Assembly (NCBI GenBank): GCA_964580315.1
Contig: CAZOKH010000122.1
Location: forward strand, 1 to 6,694
Origin: CAZOKH01 sp964580315
GTDB lineage: Bacteria; Chloroflexota; Anaerolineae; Anaerolineales; Anaerolineaceae
Length of the DNA: 6,694 nt
Direction: 5' to 3'
Numbering within the stretch: the first letter of the stretch is position 1; each line of letters starts with the position of its first letter. Below are positions 1 through 6,251 of the stretch, one piece after another. The notes under the pieces were generated by a model. It did not search any database and had not been told where the DNA came from. It worked only from the letters and a program-made list of their open reading frames with translations. The position numbers and the translations under genes were made by a program.

Positions 1-1718
1 TCAGATGATTTGGGCTGCCGTTTGACCCATCTTTTTAATGAAATAAACACCTTTGAGAGGAAAAGAAATATCACCGGGAACCCGACAAACGAAGCAAATT
101 CGGCATTGTTCAGCCACACAGCTTTCAAAATCTGTTCAAAACCGGGCGTAAATTCTTTCGCCCGGCGGTGGGCTGCCATGGCATTTGTATATCGCTCCAA
201 CAGGTCATAATTCAATTTCAAGTGGAATACCGCATACGTCACCACAAAACCAAGCGCCATACCTGCCAGCAGTTTTGCGGTTTTTTTCAAGTCGGTTTGC
301 TCCCTGTGAATCACGGCGTCCAGCATCACCCACAGACCACTCAAAGGAATCAGGGGTAACAGGGAAAAAGAGAAATAAACTGCAAAATAGATGCCTATGC
401 CACAGTAAACTGCCATTTGCCATGACTGCTGCCGGATGGTATGCAACAATAAAAGCAATATACTCATAAAAAATAATGGATACAGCACCTGGTCCAGATA
501 CAGGGGAATCAGAAGTACACTGGGCAAGGTGACAAATAATAACCCGGGCGCCCAGGGATGCTCGCTTCCGGTTAGTTCTTTTTCAAAATAGAAAAGCACA
601 ACCACCACCGCCATGGCAATCAGCGGAAACACGTAAGCTGCCAGTTGTGTCAGCCACACAAAACGCTGGTCAACCGTGGGCAGCGGTGAAATGGCATGGC
701 TGATTTTCTCAAAACCCACATAGGTAAGCAGCACGCCCGGGGGCTTGGTTCCCAGGTACCAATCATCCCCATAGTTTTTCTCATAATGCAGCACAACATC
801 TGCCAGGTCAGGCTGGCGTGCTGCTTCCAGGGCATACCCGTTGAAAACGGAATCGGCATATTTGATACGCAGCGATTCATAACCGCCGCCCTCCAGGAAG
901 CCAAAACCCACCTGGATGGCGTATCCAAGCAGGATAACCAATACCATCTTCCATGCAGGGCGCCAGGACAGATGAAACACACCCCAACAAACCAGCGCAG
1001 CCAAAATCAAAATGACAAAGAACAGGGGTTGAAAAAGTGAAAACCCCTTATCATAAAAATACCATTTCCAACCCGGGATTAATAAAAACGTTTTCAGGTG
1101 AAAGATCAGAACAATCCAGTGAAACAGGGTCAACCCCAACAAAATGAGCAGGCTGAAAACCCGCTGCCAGGCACCGACTCTTCCCATTTTCTGCCATATC
1201 GGCTGAAGATGCCATTTGATATAAATCAGACCATGCACGCAGAATAAGGCGCTCCATACCAGCAGCGGAAATCCCCGCGCCCAGGCCGCTGAAAGCAGGC
1301 TCACCAACCGCGCGGGTTGAGGTGTAAACTGCCCCAGGCAGGTTTCCAGCCAGTTTTTTCCACCGGGTAAAATGAAAACCAAAACCAAAAACAGCAATCC
1401 AGCCAACACCCCGCCCAGGAGCGCAGCCAGCCATGCCAGCCGGTCTTTTTTTGCCAGGAAACCATACAACCTGACGTGCATGCGCTCCACCCAATCCGGT
1501 TTCTTCCATGCACACAGGGTTATCCCCCCCCATAACCCTACGGCACACAGCATTGCGACCATTGCCACCAGTCGTGCAACAGAGTAGCCGCCCAGGACGG
1601 CATTGCGCTGCATGGATGGCTGGAAAACAAGAAAAAGAAAGGCAATCAAACCTTCCAGGCTGATCAACAGAAGGTTTGTGCGAACAAATTTCAGGGAAAG
1701 CGGGGTTGAATTATCCAA
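1..1718 (-). CDS. Polytopic membrane protein, GT-C glycosyltransferase-like, 3' end outside window
   Basis: One open frame of 572 complete codons runs from an in-frame TAA at 1743-1745 to the left edge with no stop. About 13 hydrophobic segments are visible. Seven (roughly residues 16-33, 49-69, 95-117, 150-166, 187-207, 231-249, 257-275) precede a hydrophilic loop at about 276-352, and the rest lie at about 356-377, 391-425, 434-468, 481-499 and 541-559. The loop has acidic residues E281 and D289, then GTKPPG at 323-328. This resembles the first external loop of GT-C enzymes (GT39/ArnT-like), which use polyprenyl-phosphate sugars at the membrane and carry a KPP or HPPG motif after a catalytic acid. 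Enzyme activity, donor and acceptor are inferred only. The start is uncertain: TTG at 1718 keeps the first membrane helix but has no Shine-Dalgarno, and the first ATG (1613, residue 36) would remove that helix. The gene follows the hppA terminator, so it probably has its own promoter. Confidence 0.8.
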   Translation of the reverse strand, partial: MDNSTPLSLKFVRTNLLLISLEGLIAFLFLVFQPSMQRNAVLGGYSVARLVAMVAMLCAVGLWGGITLCAWKKPDWVERMHVRLYGFLAKKDRLAWLAALLGGVLAGLLFLVLVFILPGGKNWLETCLGQFTPQPARLVSLLSAAWARGFPLLVWSALFCVHGLIYIKWHLQPIWQKMGRVGAWQRVFSLLILLGLTLFHWIVLIFHLKTFLLIPGWKWYFYDKGFSLFQPLFFVILILAALVCWGVFHLSWRPAWKMVLVILLGYAIQVGFGFLEGGGYESLRIKYADSVFNGYALEAARQPDLADVVLHYEKNYGDDWYLGTKPPGVLLTYVGFEKISHAISPLPTVDQRFVWLTQLAAYVFPLIAMAVVVVLFYFEKELTGSEHPWAPGLLFVTLPSVLLIPLYLDQVLYPLFFMSILLLLLHTIRQQSWQMAVYCGIGIYFAVYFSFSLLPLIPLSGLWVMLDAVIHREQTDLKKTAKLLAGMALGFVVTYAVFHLKLNYDLLERYTNAMAAHRRAKEFTPGFEQILKAVWLNNAEFASFVGFPVIFLFLSKVFISLKRWVKRQPKSS

Positions 1719-1778
1719 AGTCGAATAAATTGAAAAAAATAATTATTTCCGTGCTCGTCTGGTTAAGATCATAACATT

Positions 1779-1813
1779 AAAAAAAGTCCCCCGCCAGTTA
1801 CCCGGCAGGGGAC
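1779..1813 (-). terminator. Rho-independent terminator after hppA
   Basis: Read on the minus strand, a 12-bp stem (1802-1813 with 1786-1797, two G-U pairs) closes a 4-base GTAA loop and is followed directly by seven T residues. It begins 17 bases after the hppA stop codon. On the plus strand the stem is not followed by a T run, so it acts in one direction. It separates hppA from the membrane protein gene to its left. Confidence 0.95.
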
Positions 1814-1829
1814 AAGTTTGTTAAGATTA

Positions 1830-3914
1830 TTAGAACAGATGGAATGCCGCAATCACCGGGGCAAACAGTGAAGAAACCAGCGACATAACCGTAATGAGGG
1901 TGTTCAAAGAAGGACCAGCGGTGTCTTTGAAAGGATCGCCCACGGTGTCTCCAACCACAGCCGCTTTGTGCGCTTCTGAGCCGGGGCCGCCAAACTGGCC
2001 GGTTTCAATGAATTTCTTGGCATTGTCCCACAAACCGCCCGCATTCGACATTAACAGCGCAAAAATCACACCGGTGAAAATGGAACCGCCCAGGAATCCG
2101 CCCAGGCCGTCGGGGCCCAGAATAAAGCCAACCAGCAGAGGCAAACCCACCGCAATGAACGCCGGGATGACCAGCGACATCAACGCGCCCTGGGCAGCCA
2201 GACCCACACAGGTGGCATAATCGGGTTTTGTCGTGCCAGCCAAAATTCCAGGAATCTCGCGGAACTGGCGGCGGACTTCTTCGATCATCAGGAAGGCGTT
2301 CTTGGTCACTGCCAGCATGGTCAAAGCGCTAAACAGTGGCGGAGCAGCACACCCCAGGAACACACCGGCCACCACAACCGGGTTTCGCAGGCTGATTTCC
2401 AGTGAAAGCCCGCGCGCTTCCATTACTTCAGAATACGCAGCGAACAATGCCAGCACCGTCAGGGCAGCCGCGCTGATGGAGAAACCTTTGGTAATGGCTT
2501 TGGCAGTGTTACCGGCAGCATCCAGGATATCTGCTGTTTCGATGACCTCTTTCGGCATTCCAGCCATTTCGGCAATACCGCGGGCGTTGTCCACAATGGG
2601 GCCGTAAGCATCCGCTGATACAATCATACCGCTGACCGAAAGCATACCCACCGCAGAAATGCCAATTCCATAGATGCCGTTCAGGTCAAAGTATTGAGAA
2701 ACAAAGTAAGAAACCAGCGTCGCCACCACAATACCAATGACCGAAGGCACAATGCTGATCAAGCCGTAACTGAAACCGGTAATAATGGTCAATGCCGAAC
2801 CCGAACCCGAAATTCTGGCTGTTTCATCCACCGGGCGGTGACCGTCTGATGTGAAGTAATCAGATGTGAAGCCAATGACGGCTCCCACCAGGATACCAAT
2901 CACGGCTGAGAACAAAACGCCCAGGTTGTAGCCGCCAACCAGCACCAGTCCTGCAATCATCAAACTCAAAAAGACACAGGTAAGTACAGTGCCGCGGTTA
3001 AGCGCCGGACCGGGTTTCCCATTCTTGCCTACGCGCACAAACTGGATGCCCAGCAGGGAAGCAAAAATACCCAGGGTGCAAATGATTAACGGCAATGCCG
3101 TATAGCGCGCCACCTCGGGAGCGTCCTTACCAATCAGGCTGTAGGAAGAACCCAGCAGCATGACTGCCACCGTGCTGGCTACATAACTGTCGAAAATATC
3201 AGCGCCCATGCCAGCCACATCACCCACATTGTCGCCCACATTGTCAGCCACAACAGCCGGGTTGCGGGGATCATCTTCCGGGATACCAACTTCCACTTTA
3301 CCAACCAGGTCAGCAGCGATGTCGGCCGTTTTGGTGTAAATGCCGCCACCGGCTTTTGCCAGCAGCGCCAGCAAAGATGCGCCGAAGCTGAAACCAAGCA
3401 CCACTTCTGGATCACGGGTGAGCATATAAATGATAGTCATTCCTATCACTGCCACACCCACCATCGCCAAACCCATCACTGCGCCAGCATAAAAAGCCAC
3501 GCGGAAGGCTGTGTTCAAATCTTTGCTGGCAGCCTGGGCGCTGCGCACATTGGCACGCACCGCCACGCGCATTCCCATGTAGCCTGCCAGGGCTGAACAT
3601 AAACCGCCGCTGATGAACGCGGCTGCCATAGTCAGGCCACGCAATGGGTTGACATCAATTTCTTGCAGTCCAAAATGAACAATATCAAAGCTAAAAACAA
3701 TGGCAATGATAATTCCCAGACCAACTGAAGCCAGGGTCAAGGCTAAGTAAAGCCTTTTAAGATACGAATTGGCGCCTTCCTCAATCCAGGAAGCCACCTC
3801 CTGCGCTCTTGCCGAGCCGGCATCTTGACGTTGCACCCAAAAATAAAGGTACACAGCCAGAGCTACCGACAGGACACCGGCGCCAAGCGCGATCCACAAC
3901 CAAATGTCGTCCAT
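1830..3914 (-). CDS. hppA: Membrane-bound proton-translocating pyrophosphatase (K+-independent type)
   Basis: The product hydrolyses pyrophosphate at the cytoplasmic face and uses the energy to pump a cation, most likely H+, across the membrane. At 694 residues it has normal bacterial family length, and hydrophobic segments span the protein as expected for a 16-helix pump. Family signatures are clear: EEGANSYLKR (45-54), the catalytic block with K206, E213-D215, D224, D228 and D232 (IPEDDPRNPA, then DNVGDNVGD), DNARGIAEMAG (442-452), GNTAKAITKG (468-477), and the C-terminal WDNAKK (629-634) and GDTVGDPFKDTAG (655-667). K472 and T475 occupy the positions that mark potassium-independent members, which are proton pumps in this family. 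D242 replaces the usual gate glutamate of the FETY segment. The ATG at 3914 is supported by AGGAG at 3922-3926, spaced 7 bases. A strong terminator follows. It probably recycles biosynthetic PPi or supports the proton gradient under low energy. Confidence 0.97.
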   Translation of the reverse strand: MDDIWLWIALGAGVLSVALAVYLYFWVQRQDAGSARAQEVASWIEEGANSYLKRLYLALTLASVGLGIIIAIVFSFDIVHFGLQEIDVNPLRGLTMAAAFISGGLCSALAGYMGMRVAVRANVRSAQAASKDLNTAFRVAFYAGAVMGLAMVGVAVIGMTIIYMLTRDPEVVLGFSFGASLLALLAKAGGGIYTKTADIAADLVGKVEVGIPEDDPRNPAVVADNVGDNVGDVAGMGADIFDSYVASTVAVMLLGSSYSLIGKDAPEVARYTALPLIICTLGIFASLLGIQFVRVGKNGKPGPALNRGTVLTCVFLSLMIAGLVLVGGYNLGVLFSAVIGILVGAVIGFTSDYFTSDGHRPVDETARISGSGSALTIITGFSYGLISIVPSVIGIVVATLVSYFVSQYFDLNGIYGIGISAVGMLSVSGMIVSADAYGPIVDNARGIAEMAGMPKEVIETADILDAAGNTAKAITKGFSISAAALTVLALFAAYSEVMEARGLSLEISLRNPVVVAGVFLGCAAPPLFSALTMLAVTKNAFLMIEEVRRQFREIPGILAGTTKPDYATCVGLAAQGALMSLVIPAFIAVGLPLLVGFILGPDGLGGFLGGSIFTGVIFALLMSNAGGLWDNAKKFIETGQFGGPGSEAHKAAVVGDTVGDPFKDTAGPSLNTLITVMSLVSSLFAPVIAAFHLF

Positions 3915-3921
3915 AACTCCA

Positions 3922-3926
3922 CTCCT
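3922..3926 (-). promoter_or_regulatory. Ribosome binding site of hppA
   Basis: AGGAG on the minus strand lies 7 bases before the ATG at 3912-3914 and fixes the hppA start. A second GGAG at 3917-3920 is too close to the ATG to be the main site. Confidence 0.85.
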
Positions 3927-3953
3927 GAAACATGATGTATAGGTACAATAAAA

Positions 3954-4006
3954 TCCCGCTGCGAAGCTCTAAGGGTTTCCTCATTAGGCAGCATCAACAA
4001 GCGGGA
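3954..4006 (-). promoter_or_regulatory. Possible structured leader or weak terminator upstream of hppA
   Basis: On the minus strand this stretch can fold into a nested stem: UCCC (4003-4006) with GGGA (3954-3957), GCUGC (3988-3992) with GCAGC (3958-3962), and CUAA (3984-3987) with UUAG (3969-3972), the last enclosing a GG/CC pair. A 10-base bulge lies on the 5' side and a 6-base bulge on the 3' side. AUUUUAUU follows, which is too poor a U tract for a confident terminator. It lies about 40 bases before the hppA start. I do not recognise a known riboswitch class. It could be a leader, a weak terminator for the upstream gene, or chance. Confidence 0.3.
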
Positions 4007-4036
4007 GTTTTACACAAACCTCATTTGTGATTTATA

Positions 4037-4067
4037 GGGCAGCAAGCCTTACCGCCCCATTTGCTGC
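4037..4067 (-). terminator. Possible stem-loop just after the 254-residue gene
   Basis: Three bases after the stop codon, GCAGCAA (4061-4067) can pair perfectly with TTGCTGC (4039-4045) around a 15-base loop. An overlapping alternative pairs GGGCGG (4052-4057) with CTGCCC (4037-4042). No T run follows, so it may only protect the 3' end or weakly terminate the transcript before hppA. Confidence 0.35.
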
Positions 4068-4069
4068 TG

Positions 4070-4834
4070 TTACATGTTCGCCGAACGCCACCACAAATAA
4101 TGATTTTCACGAAGCTCTTCACGGTCGGGCATCGGGAAGTACAATAATTTTTTCTGGTTTCCAACATAAACACCGGTTTTAATGGTGCGGTAGGGCACAT
4201 TTGGTGAACTGGCGCGGTCAACCATCTTGGTTAAAATCGTCTTGCCTTTCAAATCAAGCAGGCACTCACGCAAATGATCAATGTTTTTATAGGGCAAATC
4301 ACGCACTGATCCGAGTTCGGGATCTTCAGCCAGTTCATCCAGGCGCAAATCAACAAAACAGATTGCGGGCAGGGTGAGCAGCATGGTCGGTTTTTCAACA
4401 ATCAATTCATAAAACTTGACCGGGTCAAGCGCACTTACCACCAGCGGTGAAACCGGAGCAATTTCCTGATACAGATGTAATTTTTCTTTCGATTTCGGGA
4501 TGTCTTTGGATGGGCTCAATTCCAGTGTTCTGCCATCCTGGGTGGTCAAGTACAACTTCTGAATGGCTGACATTGGAATATGCTCCAATGTGCGGTAAAC
4601 TGAAATATAAATGGATGATTTGGGTGAGCCGTCTTCATGAGGCTTGCACCGCTTGATACCTTCTTCGATTTTGAAAAAATCCCCTCGGAAATCGGGATCA
4701 AGTTCAAAAAAGATCGCCTGGCCGTGGGATTTTTTCTTGGAGCCAACTGCATAATAAACGCCAAATTCTTCGGGGGACAACATTGAGGCAACCAGCGCCT
4801 CGGGTATCATGGACAGGTACAGATGAACGGTCAT
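4070..4834 (-). CDS. Conserved-looking hypothetical soluble protein, 254 aa
   Basis: I do not recognise this family. The protein has no signal peptide and no convincing membrane helix, and looks like a mixed alpha/beta cytoplasmic protein. Visible features are a short hydrophobic N-terminus (MTVHLYLSMIPEALVASML), an aromatic and acidic segment IFFELDPDFRGDFFKIEEGI (41-60), C63 and H66 in RCKPHEDGS, strand-like stretches SSIYISVYRTLEHIPMSAIQ (73-92) and TMLLTLPAICFVDLRLDEL (150-168), a helical segment NIDHLRECLLDLKGKTILTK (184-203), and a tryptophan-rich tail (HYLWWR, 245-250). No cysteine cluster or nucleotide-binding loop is visible. The coding call is supported by AGGAG at 4844-4848 spaced 9 bases from the ATG, by a good promoter upstream, and by amino-acid composition typical of a real protein. 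The gene lies 155 bases upstream of hppA in the same direction and could be cotranscribed with it, but no functional link is evident. Confidence 0.85.
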   Translation of the reverse strand: MTVHLYLSMIPEALVASMLSPEEFGVYYAVGSKKKSHGQAIFFELDPDFRGDFFKIEEGIKRCKPHEDGSPKSSIYISVYRTLEHIPMSAIQKLYLTTQDGRTLELSPSKDIPKSKEKLHLYQEIAPVSPLVVSALDPVKFYELIVEKPTMLLTLPAICFVDLRLDELAEDPELGSVRDLPYKNIDHLRECLLDLKGKTILTKMVDRASSPNVPYRTIKTGVYVGNQKKLLYFPMPDREELRENHYLWWRSANM

Positions 4835-4843
4835 AGAAGTCCT

Positions 4844-4848
4844 CTCCT
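4844..4848 (-). promoter_or_regulatory. Ribosome binding site of the 254-residue gene
   Basis: AGGAG within the purine run AGAGGAGAGG (4841-4850) lies 9 bases before the ATG at 4832-4834 and supports that start. Confidence 0.75.
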
Positions 4849-4894
4849 CTAAAGTAATGTTGGCAGATAAAAAACCACTGCCCCCACTTTTATC

Positions 4895-4923
4895 ATTATA
4901 ATTTAAAAACGCAAAGTCATCAA
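4895..4923 (-). promoter_or_regulatory. Sigma70-type promoter for the 254-residue gene
   Basis: On the minus strand TTGATG (4918-4923, four of six matches to TTGACA) is separated by exactly 17 bases from a perfect TATAAT (4895-4900). Transcription would start near 4888, giving a leader of about 54 bases. That leader contains a small hairpin, GGCAG (4878-4882) with CTGCC (4862-4866), whose 11-base loop holds six T residues. The -35 box starts only about 10 bases after the stop codon of the M20 gene. Confidence 0.7.
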
Positions 4924-4932
4924 TGGATTAGA

Positions 4933-6099
4933 CTATCCGATTTGTCGGAAATAGCCCAGTTGCTTGGCCAGGTTTGTGAAGCCTTTCACACCACGCAGGT
5001 ATTCTTCCACTTCAATATATTCATCAATAACATGCGCCAGGTGTATGGTTGACGGACCAAAAATCAGGCTGGCAATTCCCATTTCACCGGCGCTGGTGCT
5101 GCCGTTTGTGCAATAGGGCGCGACAAAAGGTGTAGGATCTAAATCACTTTCTGTCAACGCCTGCTGCGCCAGGCGCACCAAATCTGTCTCCGCAGACGAG
5201 TACCATGCAGGATGAAAATCAGGCTTAATAACCTTGATGCCCGTGTAGGTTTGAAATTCAATTAGTTCAAAATCCACCTCCCATCCTTTTATATCTTGTA
5301 ACGCTTCCTGGTATTCCGCCAGGATTCCTTCAGGAGTTTCATTTTCCACCAACCGCCTGTCATAATGCAGCAAACAGGCGTAAGGCACCATGGAGATGCC
5401 GGGGTAAGGTTCGGATATGACGTCAACTAACTCAACAACGCCTTTGTCCATGATTTCGCTGCGGCGCGGCGGCATGCTCCTGATTCGCTCAATCAGGTTT
5501 GCGGCCTTATACACCGCATTTTCTCCCTGTTCGGGTGTAGAACTGTGCGCGGGTTTACCAAATGCTTTCAACCAGAATTTCGCGCGCCCTTTTTGGCTAA
5601 TTCCCAACCGGCATTGCGTCGGTTCGCCAATTACCACGCCGTCAGGTTTCAGTTGTGTCAGAGCATTTTTCAATCCAACGCCCTCAAACACCTCCTCTCC
5701 CACACTCGCCACCAGGCTCACTGTCCCATGAATATCCCGCGCCTCGAGGCTGCCAAGCGCCATGATCATGCCTGCCAGGCTGCCCTTGGTGTCGGTGGAA
5801 CCTCTCCCCCACACCTTTCCATCAAACAACTCACCGCCAAATGGTTCGTGCTGCCATGCATCGCGCTGCCCCACTTGCACAACATCCATGTGGGCATCAA
5901 ACACAATATGCGCGCCCGCTTCTGCCCCTTTACGCGTGCCGATAACGCTGCCCAGATCGTCACGCCAGACATCATCAAATTTCAGTTCTTTTAACTTCTT
6001 TTCAACAGCCTGCGCCACAGCCTGTTCATCACCTGAAAGGCTGGGGATTTTTACCAGTTGTTGCAAAAATTCTACCGATTGTTTTTCTGTGTTTTCCAT
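4933..6099 (-). CDS. M20-family metallohydrolase (ArgE/DapE/YgeY type)
   Basis: This is a dinuclear zinc amidohydrolase or peptidase. In this family the enzymes remove acyl groups or cut amide bonds of small cytoplasmic substrates, and the substrate cannot be told from sequence. Numbering from the ATG at 6120, all key residues are present: DAHMD (75-79, ligand H77 and helper D79), GSTDTKG (107-113, bridging D110), GEE (141-143, general base E142 and ligand E143), GEPT (165-168, ligand E166), the lid-domain histidine in PAHSSTPEQGENA (H192), and the last ligand H363 in HLAH. DRRL (254-257) and the GRG before STD fit YgeY/ArgE-like members. There is no signal peptide. I prefer the ATG at 6099 (388 residues): AGAAGG at 6109-6114 sits 9 bases upstream, while the ATG at 6120 (395 residues) has no good site. 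No terminator lies between this gene and the next promoter. Confidence 0.93.
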   Translation of the reverse strand: MENTEKQSVEFLQQLVKIPSLSGDEQAVAQAVEKKLKELKFDDVWRDDLGSVIGTRKGAEAGAHIVFDAHMDVVQVGQRDAWQHEPFGGELFDGKVWGRGSTDTKGSLAGMIMALGSLEARDIHGTVSLVASVGEEVFEGVGLKNALTQLKPDGVVIGEPTQCRLGISQKGRAKFWLKAFGKPAHSSTPEQGENAVYKAANLIERIRSMPPRRSEIMDKGVVELVDVISEPYPGISMVPYACLLHYDRRLVENETPEGILAEYQEALQDIKGWEVDFELIEFQTYTGIKVIKPDFHPAWYSSAETDLVRLAQQALTESDLDPTPFVAPYCTNGSTSAGEMGIASLIFGPSTIHLAHVIDEYIEVEEYLRGVKGFTNLAKQLGYFRQIG

Positions 6100-6191
6100 A
6101 TTCAACAACCTTCTGTTCATAAATATTTTCTCTATCTATATTCAATCACAATTTTAAAAACGGGTATGGTTTGCAGCGTTCTTGCATAGAA

Positions 6192-6232
6192 CCAAACAAG
6201 CCCCGGGCATCACCTGCGCGGAGCATTGTTGG
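6192..6232 (-). repeat. Imperfect inverted repeat downstream of cheW
   Basis: On the minus strand CCAACAA (6226-6232) pairs with TTGTTTGG (6192-6199, one bulged T), and GCTCCG (6219-6224) pairs with CGGGGC (6200-6205), around a 13-base loop. That is a stem of about 13 pairs beginning roughly 20 bases after the CheW stop. No T run follows, so it may be a Rho-dependent end or a 3' stabilising hairpin. A smaller GTTCT/AGAAC hairpin comes right after it. Confidence 0.45.
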
Positions 6233-6251
6233 CGTTATCATTTGATCTCTT

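Noticed and set aside
1051..1548. A 165-residue minus-strand frame that could look like a gene
   Set aside because: It lies in another frame inside the continuous 572-codon membrane protein frame, and its composition (glycine, tryptophan and arginine in odd runs) fits a shadow.
1..1718. Suspicion that this region is a decayed or frameshifted gene, since only short complete frames are obvious
   Set aside because: Translating from 1718 to the edge gives exactly 572 codons without a stop and in constant register. The frame simply leaves the window.
1716..1770. A promoter for the membrane protein gene (TTAACC with a TTATTT-like box about 18 bases later)
   Set aside because: A promoter is expected after the terminator, but the -10 match is poor and the AT-rich sequence gives many equal alternatives.
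1894..2607. Plus-strand frames of 108 and 124 codons opposite hppA
   Set aside because: These are antisense shadows of the strongly conserved pyrophosphatase sequence, with no start signals and low-complexity composition.
5545..6157. Plus-strand frames of 131-149 codons opposite the M20 gene
   Set aside because: They are antisense shadows of a well-supported enzyme with intact catalytic residues, rich in Pro, Ser and Cys, with no ribosome binding site of note.
6121..6180. A promoter for the M20 gene (TAAAAT or TATAGA as a -10 box)
   Set aside because: No acceptable -35 hexamer lies at 16-18 bases from either box, so I do not call it.
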